A stretch of DNA of 64,000 bases from positions 1 to 64,000 of the forward strand of contig CAZXLD010000014.1 of the NCBI GenBank assembly GCA_964641965.1, read 5' to 3'. Within the stretch, counting starts at the first letter, position 1. Each line of letters starts with the position of its first letter. A model generated the notes under the pieces. That model had not been told where the DNA came from. It worked only from the letters and a program-made list of their open reading frames with translations, and did no database searches. The position numbers and the translations under genes were made by a program. This document shows, one piece after another, positions 17,707 to 27,800 of the stretch. The DNA comes from JAJDFU01 sp964641965 (GTDB lineage: Bacteria > Bacteroidota > Bacteroidia > Chitinophagales > Saprospiraceae).

Positions 17707-18030
17707 ATGAGCGTACAAGAAACCGCTGTTTTAATCATTCGGGATTTTGAATTAAAGGCTGATGACAGTTCCTCTTTTTCAGACCATGAGTTACTCGAAA
17801 TATTGGCTGTTCGCATAGAATGGTTGTTGGAATACCGAATGGAGTTTTTGTTGAGTCTGATGTATCGACTGGACATTTCAGAGGAAAAAGTGAATCAGGC
17901 ACTGTCTCCGGCTTCCAATGAGTCCGCCAGTCTGGCGCTAAGTCGTTTGGTGATTGAACGACAAAAACAAAGACTGGAAACTCAACATAAGTATCCTTCA
18001 CCGGATCTTGGTGAAGAAGCCTGGAATTAA
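17707..18030 (+). CDS. Hypothetical protein, 107 aa
   Basis: No function is recognised. The protein is small, acidic and probably all-helical (LLEILAVRIEWLLEYRMEFLLSLMYRLDI), with no signal peptide. Codon use and clean ATG/stop boundaries, followed directly by a hairpin, support a real gene. It stands alone, 240 bp after hppD. The last segment (KYPSPDLGEEAWN) is polar and probably disordered. Confidence 0.7.
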   Translation: MSVQETAVLIIRDFELKADDSSSFSDHELLEILAVRIEWLLEYRMEFLLSLMYRLDISEEKVNQALSPASNESASLALSRLVIERQKQRLETQHKYPSPDLGEEAWN

Positions 18031-18062
18031 CAACGGCTTACTCCGTAAAGAGCAAGCCGTTG
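18031..18062. terminator. Hairpin between convergent genes
   Basis: A perfect 9-bp stem (caacggctt with aagccgttg) with an additional inner ctc/gag pairing begins at the base after the stop codon of the 107-aa gene. There is no immediate T-run, so intrinsic termination is only likely; it separates two convergent genes. Confidence 0.6.
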
Positions 18063-18109
18063 GCAATTAATAACTGATTGTTTTGCTTTATTTGTGTCCG
18101 CAACCACCC

Positions 18110-18931
18110 TTATTGTTTGTTAAAATAGAGATCCCGGATCCCACTTATTGTTATATCCTCCGGAAAGTTGAGCACTTGCTCAAGAACCAACTCATCCAGT
18201 TCAAACCACTTAACCTGTGCCAGATATGAATAAGATGCCCCTTCGGGATAGAAGTGAATCAATTTGCCATCATTGGAAAGCTCCCACATCCCGTTGTCTT
18301 GAGCAATCAATTCACTGGAGTTTCCTGTCCATAATTGCCGGGAGTAGGTACCATTCGAACGCAAGTCAAACTGGATCTTAGCAGTCTGCAAACGAGTAGA
18401 CACCCCATTGGCATTTTTAACATCTATATCGTGCGATACATTGACCCAGGTACCACAGAGTTGGCCTAGCCGATGTAGTAAAGCACCTTTATCAGCTGGT
18501 GCGCCATAGCTCAATGAAAAGATTCGGCCGGTAGCTACGTTGATTAACTCAATTCCTTCGCAGAAAGGCTCAATCAGGAATTGTTGTTGCTGGGCTCCTT
18601 CACCAAGCGTAAGAAAATGTTGATTGTTCTGTTGCAAGGTTGACCAGGTGATCAGGTCGTTATTGTAGGTACCATTTGCAGTTTGGGTAAGGTAGGAGGC
18701 TTTCCCATTGGGATGGAAACGAACTACCAAATGATAATTTTGATTACCACGCGTTGGAGCGGATGATTTGGTCCAAACACCGGACAACAACTTACTTCTC
18801 ATTTCGGAAGCAGAGATTGAAGACCCGTCTTCAGATTTCCAGTCCAGACAGTTGAACTCAGCCCACTGTGGATGAGCAATAGCCATGGGAAGAAAAAAAC
18901 CAACAATGGCAAAAGTAATGAGGGTTTTCAT
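18110..18931 (-). CDS. Secreted protein with two lipocalin-like domains
   Basis: A 273-aa exported protein of unknown role. The start is placed at 18931 because a signal peptide begins there (MKTLITFAIVGFFLPMAIA); the frame extends 30 bp further up. Two similar halves are visible, each opening with a G-[VT]-W motif (LLSGVWTKSS near 36, LCGTWVNVS near 158) followed by antiparallel strands ending in a hydrophobic strand, as in lipocalin-like DUF families of Bacteroidota. There is no lipobox and no T9SS sorting domain, so it is probably periplasmic. Expressed alone. Confidence 0.7.
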   Translation of the reverse strand: MKTLITFAIVGFFLPMAIAHPQWAEFNCLDWKSEDGSSISASEMRSKLLSGVWTKSSAPTRGNQNYHLVVRFHPNGKASYLTQTANGTYNNDLITWSTLQQNNQHFLTLGEGAQQQQFLIEPFCEGIELINVATGRIFSLSYGAPADKGALLHRLGQLCGTWVNVSHDIDVKNANGVSTRLQTAKIQFDLRSNGTYSRQLWTGNSSELIAQDNGMWELSNDGKLIHFYPEGASYSYLAQVKWFELDELVLEQVLNFPEDITISGIRDLYFNKQ

Positions 18932-19166
18932 AGTCATTTTTTTCAGTCGGGTTAACGGCAAAATGCCGCCGAATTCAAGTGCAAATTCCTTACTTTTTAT
19001 TAAGTCGTGTGTTAAGGAAGATTCAAGTTTCTGTTAAGCTCAAGCCAAAGAAATTAAACACTTTCATTCACCTATAGAGACAATTTAAAATCAAAAAGGA
19101 TGCAATGAAAAGTAAAATTGATAAGCATCTTTAGTTTTTCGATCAACGTGGGAGACAACCCTCATT

Positions 19167-19892
19167 ATGCTTCTAAAAACGCGTGGCATTGTACTGCATG
19201 CCTTCAAGTACGGAGAGACTAGCCTGATTACGGAAATGTACACCGAACAATCTGGGCTGCGCAAATATATCGTGAATGGAGTACGCAGTAGTAAACCCAG
19301 ATTTCCATCCAGCCTGTTTCAGGTCTTAACTCCTTTGGAAATAGTAGGGTATCAACGAGAGGATAAAGATTTAAACAGGCTAAAGGAGGCCCGCCTGGAT
19401 TGGATTTTTCAAACGATACCGTTTGAGCATCGGAGAGGGGCTATCGCGCTTTTTACAGCCGAATTGATCCGCAAAACCGTACGTGAGGCCGAACACAATC
19501 CGGAGTTATACGCCTTTCTAGATCAAGCGGTTCGAAACCTGGACCATTCAGAAAGCACGCTCGTTTGTTTTCCCATTTATCTACTGGTGCACTTGAGCAT
19601 ACATCTGGGATTCCAACCCGCAGGTCAATACAGCGCCGCCTCCCCCTGTTTCTTTCTGAGTGAGGGGGTATTTGGAGGAACGGAAAAAGGGCATAAATAT
19701 GTGATGGAACCCGAAGTGGCAGAGGTGCTCTATGAATTGCTCACTGCTGACTGGGCACATGCCCAAACGCTGGAAGTACCGGCTTCTATCCGTCGCACCT
19801 TGTTTGATCAACTATTGCTGTATTACCAACTCCACCTCGAAACCTTTCAGGGATTGAACTCGCCACATATATTGAGGCAAGTGTTAGGCTAA
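19167..19892 (+). CDS. recO: DNA repair protein RecO
   Basis: A recombination mediator that loads RecA on SSB-coated DNA in the RecFOR pathway. The 241 aa match the family. The OB-fold N-terminus is clear (TRGIVLHAFKYGETSLITEM, then RKYIVNGVRSSKPRF), followed by the helical domain. The zinc-finger cysteines found in many RecO proteins are not present as a CxxC set, which is common in Bacteroidota. ATG at 19167 with a purine-rich ggaga about 11 bp upstream. Confidence 0.92.
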   Translation: MLLKTRGIVLHAFKYGETSLITEMYTEQSGLRKYIVNGVRSSKPRFPSSLFQVLTPLEIVGYQREDKDLNRLKEARLDWIFQTIPFEHRRGAIALFTAELIRKTVREAEHNPELYAFLDQAVRNLDHSESTLVCFPIYLLVHLSIHLGFQPAGQYSAASPCFFLSEGVFGGTEKGHKYVMEPEVAEVLYELLTADWAHAQTLEVPASIRRTLFDQLLLYYQLHLETFQGLNSPHILRQVLG

Positions 19893-20016
19893 ACCAGGTC
19901 AAGGATAGGAAGGGTTTGTCTGCAGATAGCTTACTCAACGATCAAGACTGAGTGGCAGTGGTATTCCATTGTCCACAAACCTATACCCAACTTTCACCCA
20001 ATCAAGGGACTTGCAA

Positions 20017-20637
20017 TTAGCTACCCTTCAAGTAGCCGTATTTTTTAAGCTCTTTAGCCACGATTTTACTTACATCCTTCAGGACCTTTTCCAGATTTTC
20101 GGCTTGGGAAAACGACTTGGTCTGACAGGTCCAAACCAACTGGCCGGTCTGAGTATCATACAGATTGGTCTCTAATTTGGCAGCTGCGGATAGTGAAATT
20201 CCCCCACCCTCTGTAGAAGGGACATAGGCATTATTGTAGTAGCCATAAAAATCAGAAGCCCCTCGGTTACCACTGGGAATATTGGGCAACTGGTCTAACT
20301 GGACCAAGCGGGTTACCAAAACCGCATCAATTTCTTCCCGGTCAAAATACTTATTGAATGTAGCCCGCTCGATTTTTTCCTCCGGAGGCAATACATCCAA
20401 AGCTCGAACGATGGATATCTTTTTGGATTCGATTCGATCTGCAATATCTTCCTCAAAGGTACGCCGGACAAGTGCATTATTGCCAATGGCTACTACCAGG
20501 ATCTTATCGAAAGATTCCCTGCCATGATAACTCTCATCTGTCCAACTTCCAATCAGCAAAGTGGTCTTTTGTGCAGTTCCGGTTTGGGTAACGAAAAAGC
20601 CCAGCAAAAGACAGGTATACATTACAAGCGTTCGCAT
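20017..20637 (-). CDS. Exported hypothetical protein, CsgG-like features
   Basis: A 206-aa exported protein. The start at 20637 gives a signal peptide (MRTLVMYTCLLLGFFVTQTG, then TAQ); the longer frame to 20844 overlaps the divergent sulfatase start and is not credible. The mature part begins with a strand-rich segment (FDKILVVAIGNNALVRRTFE), has a central GDY-type loop region (FYGYYNNAYVPSTEGGGISL) and ends with a helix (VLKDVSKIVAKELKKYGYL). This resembles periplasmic proteins that evaluate tunable outer-membrane components, such as CsgG-like or DUF4136-like proteins, but I cannot assign a family. Confidence 0.65.
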   Translation of the reverse strand: MRTLVMYTCLLLGFFVTQTGTAQKTTLLIGSWTDESYHGRESFDKILVVAIGNNALVRRTFEEDIADRIESKKISIVRALDVLPPEEKIERATFNKYFDREEIDAVLVTRLVQLDQLPNIPSGNRGASDFYGYYNNAYVPSTEGGGISLSAAAKLETNLYDTQTGQLVWTCQTKSFSQAENLEKVLKDVSKIVAKELKKYGYLKGS

Positions 20638-20814
20638 CTGTTTATTCTTTACATTAGGGTGCGATAATACTAAAATCCAGATGGTATTTTGCATAATGAA
20701 TGCTTCAAAGCTTATCTGATCATCCTTCTGGATTCCTTTGAAGCTGAATTTATCGAACGTTTTTAGAAAGAAACCTAAATTGCCCAGGCAACTTTCTTTT
20801 AATAGTCTATCGCA

Positions 20815-22458
20815 ATGAGTATAAGTCAAAATCCGAACCCCCATTCTTCTTCCATACTTCTCTTGTTAGCCCTGGTTTTGTTGCTGGGCTCTTGCTATCC
20901 TGTATCTGTTACCCGTATGAAATGGCGGATTAAAACAGACAAGGAGATGAAAAAGGGGAAAGAATCCTATATGGAGACCTCTTATGCTTCTTCTTCAGGG
21001 CGATCCAAACAGCCAAATGTAGTGCTGATCATTTGCGATGATCTTGGCCGCTATGAAGTTTCAGCCTACGAGGGAGTAAATCATATTGCTACGCCGCATA
21101 TTGATCAGATCGGAGCAGATGGAGTGGTTTTTGAAGATGCCTATGTAACAGCTCCTACCTGCGCGCCCTCCAGGGCGGGCATCATCACTGGGCGGGTACA
21201 AAATCGGTATGGATTTGAAACCCAGTTGATGGAATTTTACCCAACCAATATGATCGAATACCTGAGTGGAAAGATTGTAGATACGGATGATTGGGTGGTG
21301 GCTAGCAAACCTCAATATCCATCAGAATGGCAAGTACATAAACAAGGGGTTCCAACGACGGAAATAACAATGTCCGAAATTTTCAAAAAAGCAGGCTATG
21401 CGACTGCCAAGATCGGTAAATGGCATTTGGGGGTTTCAAAAAAGCAACTTCCCGAGAATCGGGGGTTTGATTATAACTACGGATTCCTTGGGGCTTTTTC
21501 TCTTTACACAGCCGAGCGCAATTGGTCTCACATTGTCAATCATGAGCATGAGAGCTTCAGTGCACAGCACCAGTGGAATAACGGTCGAAAAGGAGAGGGG
21601 CAGATCCGCGAGCATGGAAAGGTCATTCGGGAAGAACAATATTTGACTTTCGCCCTACGCGACAAGGCTATGAATTGGATGGAGGAACAAAAAGACAATC
21701 CTTTCTTTTTGTATTTGGCCTTCTCGGCTCCACATGTTCCCTTCCAGGCGCCGGTTGATTACTATTGTGAGTATAGCCACATAGAGGACGACAACAAACG
21801 GGTTTATTATGCTATGATCTCTGCGCTTGACGATGCCATTGGAGACGTGCACCAAAAGATCAAGGACCTGGGTATAGAGGACAATACGATCATTTATGTG
21901 ATCAGTGACAATGGAGGTGCTTCTTACACCGAAGCCACAGATAACGGTCCTCTAAAAGGTGGAAAACTGACACAGTTCGAAGGCGGTATTAATGTGCCGT
22001 TTGTGATGAAGTATCCGGCTAAAATTCCTGCCGGAATCCGGTATCCGTACCCGGTCTCCTCCACTGATATTTTCGCTACCTCGCTTGCACAGGCCGGCAT
22101 TCCGCTTCCTCCGGATCGACCTTTTGACGGAGTAGATCTGGTACCCTACATAACTGGAGAAAACGCTGATCAACCGCATCCCCAAATGTTTTGGAGAGCA
22201 GACCATATTTGGGCGGTGCGGGACGGCGATTATAAACTAATCCTAAGTACTCGCGACGGTTGGGCTGAATTGTACAACCTCAAGAAGGATAAGTCAGAGG
22301 AAATTAACCTTAAGGATGATATGCCAGACCTGTATGAAGCGCTGAAGCAGCTGCATCTTCAATGGCAGAATAATAACCTTCCCGATAAGCCGATGTGGCC
22401 CAGAATTATGGACCATAAATTTACCCTGAACGGCAAAGAATACTTGTTTCCAGCCTAA
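20815..22458 (+). CDS. Sulfatase (S1 family), lipoprotein
   Basis: A periplasmic or surface enzyme that hydrolyses sulfate esters. It is 547 aa with an N-terminal lipoprotein signal ending LLLGSC. The alkaline-phosphatase-superfamily fold starts at NVVLIICDDLG with the DD metal ligands. The sulfatase signature CAPSRAGIITGR places the formylglycine precursor at C116, so activity needs a maturase, which is not in this window. Further core motifs are GKWHLG, YVISDNGGA and PLKGGK. Substrate is unknown; no glycoside hydrolase or SusC/D neighbours suggest one. It is followed 12 bp later by a beta-barrel gene on the same strand. Confidence 0.93.
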   Translation: MSISQNPNPHSSSILLLLALVLLLGSCYPVSVTRMKWRIKTDKEMKKGKESYMETSYASSSGRSKQPNVVLIICDDLGRYEVSAYEGVNHIATPHIDQIGADGVVFEDAYVTAPTCAPSRAGIITGRVQNRYGFETQLMEFYPTNMIEYLSGKIVDTDDWVVASKPQYPSEWQVHKQGVPTTEITMSEIFKKAGYATAKIGKWHLGVSKKQLPENRGFDYNYGFLGAFSLYTAERNWSHIVNHEHESFSAQHQWNNGRKGEGQIREHGKVIREEQYLTFALRDKAMNWMEEQKDNPFFLYLAFSAPHVPFQAPVDYYCEYSHIEDDNKRVYYAMISALDDAIGDVHQKIKDLGIEDNTIIYVISDNGGASYTEATDNGPLKGGKLTQFEGGINVPFVMKYPAKIPAGIRYPYPVSSTDIFATSLAQAGIPLPPDRPFDGVDLVPYITGENADQPHPQMFWRADHIWAVRDGDYKLILSTRDGWAELYNLKKDKSEEINLKDDMPDLYEALKQLHLQWQNNNLPDKPMWPRIMDHKFTLNGKEYLFPA

Positions 22459-22469
22459 AGTTCCACCTA

Positions 22470-23090
22470 ATGCCCAAGAAGAAGCTGTTCCTCCTCCTCT
22501 TTATAGCTGCCCCATTCCTTGGATTGGCCCAACCTAAAATGCACATAAAAGCATGGGTTGGATTGAATACGCATACGTTCAATTATCGAGCCGAGAATGT
22601 TGAATCTGATTTTTTCCCTGGTTGGCAAGGGGGCTTCGGGTTTAGAATTCGGCAACAGCGCCTTTTCGGAGAGTTGGACTTTGGGTTTATGCGTTACGAA
22701 GCCAATGTACCGATTGATCTTGAAATTGAAACAGACTCTATTTTATCTACTAATGTCAATGTAGTTTTCAACTCTTTTGAGCTTCCTCTATTAGCCGGTT
22801 ATGTTCCGGTCAAAACACCTTTATTCAAATGGTATCTGCAAGGGGGCATTGTAAATCGGTTTTCTATCAGGGAAAATCTTACTATTGATGAGTTGGGCAT
22901 CAATGAGACCTTGAGGCCCAAGGATATCGGCCTACCTGTTTATAACTTGCTATTTAGGTTAGGGACTCAAGTCGATATCGCTATGATCAACCTAGGCTTT
23001 AATTACTCCATCAACCTGACCAATGCCGTGAGAGATGTTGCCCGTACGAATGTTCATATCCTTATGCTGGATGTAGGGATTATTTTCTGA
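22470..23090 (+). CDS. Outer-membrane beta-barrel protein (PorT-like)
   Basis: A 206-aa exported protein with signal peptide (MPKKKLFLLLFIAAPFLGLA) and alternating hydrophobic strands typical of a small beta-barrel, such as FRIRQQRLFGELDFGFMRYE, ending in the hydrophobic DVGIIF with a terminal aromatic. It resembles the PorT/outer-membrane beta-barrel group common in Bacteroidota. It starts 12 bp after the sulfatase stop, so the two are probably co-transcribed; that need not mean a shared function. Confidence 0.75.
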   Translation: MPKKKLFLLLFIAAPFLGLAQPKMHIKAWVGLNTHTFNYRAENVESDFFPGWQGGFGFRIRQQRLFGELDFGFMRYEANVPIDLEIETDSILSTNVNVVFNSFELPLLAGYVPVKTPLFKWYLQGGIVNRFSIRENLTIDELGINETLRPKDIGLPVYNLLFRLGTQVDIAMINLGFNYSINLTNAVRDVARTNVHILMLDVGIIF

Positions 23091-23222
23091 ATAGGATGTC
23101 CAGCCCCAAAACAGGTGCCTTCCATTTACCTGCTGGTCGGGTAACAGACACTCTCTTAACCAGAATCGAACAGCATTGCCCTTCTTAACGAATCTATAAC
23201 AAGCCCGCTGGGCTATGCCCGT

Positions 23223-23230
23223 TACCTTTA
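23223..23230 (+). promoter_or_regulatory. Candidate -7 element (TAnnTTTG type)
   Basis: TACCTTTA matches 7 of 8 positions of the Bacteroidota -7 consensus, 24 bp upstream of the TlpA-like gene. A clear -33 TTTG at the right distance is not seen. Confidence 0.45.
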
Positions 23231-23254
23231 TCTAAGCAAAACAAATTTTTCCAC

Positions 23255-23812
23255 ATGAGAATACTCTTGCTTCTTCTCGGCATTTCCTTCATGTTCTTTG
23301 CTTGCAACAATGCTACCGCTCCAAGTAAGGATCAATCCAATGAGGGGCAGGTTTTAAAAACTACAGCCGTCTCGCCGGAGCATGCTTCCTTCCCCGTCCC
23401 GGTATATACTACTTTCGAAAGTTTGGAACCTATATTCCAGAAAGAAAATGATACGACCTACATCATCAATTTCTGGGCAACCTGGTGTAAACCCTGTGTG
23501 AAAGAACTACCCTACTTTGAACAGCTCCGCAAGAAATATAAAAAGGACAAGGTTGAAGTGGTTTTGGTAAGCCTGGACTTCGCTCGAGACCTAGAGAAAA
23601 AGCTTTTGCCTTTTTTGGAAGACCGGAAACTACAATCAAAAGTGGTGGTGTTGTTGGACGGAAATTATAACAATTGGATCGATAAGGTCGATCCATCCTG
23701 GAGTGGAGCCATTCCTGCTACCTTGGTATATCAAGCGGAAAGCCGAACCTTCATGGAATCTTCGATTGAAGATTTTGAAGAATTGGATGAGATGCTCCAA
23801 ACTGTGCTGTAA
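23255..23812 (+). CDS. TlpA-like thioredoxin-fold lipoprotein
   Basis: A periplasmic thiol-disulfide protein of 185 aa. The N-terminal lipoprotein signal ends in SFMFFAC. A thioredoxin fold follows with WATWCKPCVKEL, placing the redox pair at C78 and C81 and the typical cis-proline region at IPATLVY. It probably reduces periplasmic disulfides, for example in cytochrome maturation or oxidative-stress defence. The next gene, 30 bp downstream, is also thioredoxin-like, so the two form a redox operon. Confidence 0.88.
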   Translation: MRILLLLLGISFMFFACNNATAPSKDQSNEGQVLKTTAVSPEHASFPVPVYTTFESLEPIFQKENDTTYIINFWATWCKPCVKELPYFEQLRKKYKKDKVEVVLVSLDFARDLEKKLLPFLEDRKLQSKVVVLLDGNYNNWIDKVDPSWSGAIPATLVYQAESRTFMESSIEDFEELDEMLQTVL

Positions 23813-23842
23813 ATCCTTCTTTTAACCGAAAACATAATTATC

Positions 23843-24490
23843 ATGAAAAAATCAATCCAAGCTCTTCTAGGGCTGTTTGCGCTCGCAGCTATTGCCCTAG
23901 CTTTCACTTTGCCGGTAAATACCGATGCCCTTAAGGTTGGCGAAAAAGCGCCCTCTTTCAAACTTCAAAATGCAATCGATGGTGAATGGTACAGCTATTC
24001 TCCTGAGACCATCGCGAAGGATGAAAATGTGAAGGGATATACTGTAATTTTCACCTGTAACACTTGTCCGATTGCCCGTATTTATGAGCAGCGCATTATC
24101 GAATTGCATGAGCAATTAGCACCGAAGGGTTATCCGGTTGTTGCGATTCAACCTAACTACGAAGCCTATAAAAGCGGAGATGGAGAGAGTGATTCCATGG
24201 CAGATATGAAAAAGCGGGCACAAAAGAACGGCTATCCATTCGTTTACCTTTTGGATAACGGCCAAAAGATTTACCCTCAGTATGGAGCAACCCGCACGCC
24301 AGAAGTATTTTTGCTCGATAAAGATTTCATCTTGCGATACCACGGTGCTATTGATGATAACCGCGATGCTCCGGAGCAAGCTTCTCACCACTATGTCATC
24401 GAAGCTGTAGATGCGCTCGAACAAGGTAAGCAACCGGGCATTACCGAAACCAAAGCTGTTGGCTGTTCTATCAAAGTGAAAAACTCCTAG
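23843..24490 (+). CDS. Exported thioredoxin-like / peroxiredoxin-like protein
   Basis: A 215-aa exported redoxin. The signal peptide (MKKSIQALLGLFALAAIALA) is followed by an AhpC/TSA-type fold (LKVGEKAPSFKLQNA). The active site is CNTC, with cysteines at C72 and C75, in the PRX-like-1 style (FTCNTCPIARIYEQ), and the conserved C-terminal VGCSIK segment of this subfamily. It may be a periplasmic peroxidase or disulfide reductase. It shares a transcription unit with the TlpA-like gene and is closed by the terminator at 24511. Confidence 0.86.
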   Translation: MKKSIQALLGLFALAAIALAFTLPVNTDALKVGEKAPSFKLQNAIDGEWYSYSPETIAKDENVKGYTVIFTCNTCPIARIYEQRIIELHEQLAPKGYPVVAIQPNYEAYKSGDGESDSMADMKKRAQKNGYPFVYLLDNGQKIYPQYGATRTPEVFLLDKDFILRYHGAIDDNRDAPEQASHHYVIEAVDALEQGKQPGITETKAVGCSIKVKNS

Positions 24491-24510
24491 ATTTGGAGTC
24501 GGCAAAAATA

Positions 24511-24545
24511 AAAAAGGCTGCATTTCAACGAAACGCAGCCTTTTT
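24511..24545. terminator. Bidirectional intrinsic terminator
   Basis: The arms aaaaaggctgc and gcagccttttt pair perfectly, with a further ttt/aaa after one mismatch. A-run and T-run flank the stem, so it can end the redoxin transcript on the plus strand and the small convergent membrane-protein gene on the minus strand. Confidence 0.88.
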
Positions 24546-24561
24546 TGATGCTGAAAAGAAT

Positions 24562-24726
24562 CTAGAGCACCTTTAATGCCTTGGCCAAATAGGTCAGGAC
24601 AAACGGTAAAGCAAGCCAAAACCATTCATCCGCATACACGAGCAACAGGGTCATAATTGCAAATGATACAAGGAAAATCAGCCAATCTATACGAGTGCTT
24701 GTGGTATTCTGTTGTGTCACTTCCAT
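24562..24726 (-). CDS. Small membrane protein, 54 aa
   Basis: A short open frame encoding a probable double-span membrane peptide: N-terminal polar MEVTQQNTTSTRIDW, hydrophobic helix about 14-31, a DEW turn, and a second hydrophobic segment about 36-48, ending LAKALKVL. It ends just before the bidirectional terminator and starts with ATG. Small proteins of this shape are common in Bacteroidota; function is unknown. Conservation of the frame in relatives would be the test. Confidence 0.55.
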   Translation of the reverse strand: MEVTQQNTTSTRIDWLIFLVSFAIMTLLLVYADEWFWLALPFVLTYLAKALKVL

Positions 24727-24802
24727 GAGTATTTATTTTACATCGGCAAGATATTCAATTTACCGCTCTTGCCCGTAACCCAATTGCACTATTTCTCAAA
24801 GG

Positions 24803-27800
24803 TCAATCCATCCGATCGGGTTGAACTGACTCCGCTTCCGGGATGAGAATGACTGGTAATGCCTTCTCCTTATACATTTCGTTAAAAGCGTCCACTTCTT
24901 CAATCATAGCTTTTAACTGGGCTCGGTAAGCCGACCATTCTGACCGAAGGTCTTTGTACCGTGTACTTACCCCTTCAGTGATAAATGGGTCATGCGTATC
25001 AGCCCGATCTTTCAGCTGAAGCAACTCTGCCATTAGCCGATTCGGAAAATTGATTACGTCCTGGAAGGTCTTTTGTTTGGGCTGTACCATGCCTTCTTCC
25101 CATTTACCCAGCCGTTTGCTCAGGCTTTCAGCCTTGTTTGTTAAATCCCCGGCGTCTTCACGCGCTTTCAGTTGCTGATGTAAACCATCAAATTGCCTTT
25201 TCACCTGCTGGACCTGATTTACAGAATGAGTAATCGCCTCCGCCATTCCTTCAATTTCGGATAATTGCTGTTGTTGGGCCTGGTAATCCGCCATAAAAGC
25301 TTTTATCCTTGGGTCCGGGAGTAGTTGACAAGATTGAGAGAGGGTATCTCCATCAAAGATCAACTGTAGTGTATAAGTACCCGGGGCAACATGGCTCCCG
25401 CCGTAATTTCCAAACATAAATCGATTATCAATAGCAGGAAGTGTAGACTTGCGCAAGTCCCAATGAAAGCGATTAATTCCTTTTTTGGCTGGTAACAAAG
25501 CCGGCTTGGGAGGGCCCCCTGTAAAGGTCTTGAATGCCGGATCAGCTGTATTGGAAAATCGATTGACTTCTTTATTATTGGCATCCAATATTACGAGCTC
25601 AAGCGCAACGCTATCTTCGTGAGCAGGTAAGAAGTAGGTTACCGGAATGCCGTCTGGTTGGGTCTGTCCCATGCCTTTGGGTGCTTTTTCTCCCGCACCT
25701 GACCAAAATCGGATTTGGTCGGATGGGGAAAACAGCAGCGCCGTGGTGGTGTCAGCCGTAGTACTCCATTGTCGGATGGGATTGATGTCATCCAGTATCC
25801 AAAATCCACGACCTGCCGTTGAGATAACCAAATCATTATCGGCATATGTAAGATCTGTAACAGGAAGGTGGGGCAGATCTAACTGAATGGGATGCCATGA
25901 AGCTCCATAATCAGAAGATAAATAAATACCCCTTTCGGTTCCTGCAAAAAACAAACCGGCCTGATCAGGGTCTTCCCGAACTACTCGAACAAATTCATCT
26001 TTTGGTAAACCGGTATCCAAGCGAGCCCAGGTAGCACCATAGTCATTAGTGAAAAAGACCATAGGTGCATGATCCATAAATTTATAGCGCGTAACTGTTA
26101 CCAAGGCCGAACCATCACGATGTGGAGACGCATCAATAGCATTGATTAATGATTCTTCCAGACCGGTTGGAGTCACATTTTTCCAACTATCGCCTCCATC
26201 TTGTGTGATATGGACCAAGCCGTCATCACTTCCTGCCCATAGTATACCTTGTTGGCGTTCAGACGCTTCCAGATAACTTATGGTATTGTAATTTTCGCCT
26301 CCCGCGGCCTCATTGGTGAATGGAATTCCTCCTGGGCCCTGATAAGTAGTATCGTTTCGGGTAAGGTCCGGACTGATTTCTTCCCAGGATTGCCCACCAT
26401 CGATACTTTTTAAGACCAATTGAGCCCCTTGATAGATCGTACCAGGGGCAAAAGGATCTGCTATTAACGGGTTATTCCAATTAAAACGATATTTCATCTC
26501 CTTGGGCATGGTACCCAGATTCACGGAAGGGTAGGGCATGATATCCTTGATTAACCCAGTTTGCTGATCGTACACATCTATAAAACCTTGAATGCTATTG
26601 CCATAGATTCGGCTCGGATTGTCTGGATCGAATGCGAGGAAGGCACTTTCCCCTCCGGAAACCGGTTTCCAATCCCGGAAGCTTATGCCCCTTCCATTGC
26701 TTCGGCTGGCAATATCCACAGTGGAATTATCCTGCTGCCCTCCATAAATGTGATAGGGAAATTGGCGGTCTGTGATTACCCGATAAAATTGAGCGGTGGG
26801 TTGATTGTTTTGGGTACTCCAGGAGGCGCCACCGTTAAAAGAGACACATCCGCCTCCATCGTTTGCTAAAATCAGGTTTTCCGGATTGTGCGGATTAATC
26901 CACAAGTCGTGTTGATCACTGTGCGGGTTGGGGATTGGAGTAAAGGATTTACCACCGTCTATCGACTTTAGCATTTGTGCGTTCAACACATACACTTGCT
27001 GTGGATTGACAGGGTCGGCAAATATTTCGGTGTAATACCAGGCCCGGGTAATCGTTCTTCGGTCGCCGGTGGTGCGAACCCAGCTTTTTCCGCTGTTATC
27101 TGAGCGGAAAACACCTCCTTCTTCAGCCTCAATATTGGCATATACGGTGTTAGGATTTGCAGGAGAAACGGAAACGGCTACCTTTCCCATGTCCTTCGGC
27201 AAGCCCTCCTTCAACGGTTGCCATTGATCGCCGCCATCCGTTGTTTTATAGATGCCTGACCCTGGCCCACCACTTCGGATTTCCCATGGCTTCCGTTGAT
27301 GATCCCAGAATCCTGCGTATAAAATTCTCGGGTTATGCTTGTCCAGGCTCAGGTCGCAGGCACCTGTTTGTTCGTCTACAAATAATACCTGGGTCCAGGT
27401 TACTCCTCCATCTCTTGACCGATAGATTCCTCGTGTTTCGCTTGGGCCATATACTGCACCTTGGACGGCCACATATACCAGGTTGTGATCGGTAGGGTGT
27501 ATAACGATAGCTGCAATATGATGCGCATTTTCCAAACCAATATGGCTCCAGGTTGCCCCTGCATCCATAGATTTATACACTCCATCGCCTGCAGATGTCA
27601 TGACTCCTCGTACGGCGTGTTCGCCCATGCCTACATAAATCACGTTGGGGTCGGAAGGTGCTACCGCAATAGCTCCAACGGAGCCGGTTTTGAAAAATTT
27701 ATCCGAGATATTGGTCCAGTTAGCACCGGCATCCTCCGTTTTCCAGACACCTCCTCCAGTGCTACCCATGTAATAAGTCAAGGGCTGGTTTTCCACTCCT

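Noticed and set aside
24116..24625. 169-aa frame antisense to the redoxin gene
   Set aside because: It crosses the bidirectional terminator and is opposite a well-supported gene; the 54-aa gene in another frame explains the intergenic part.
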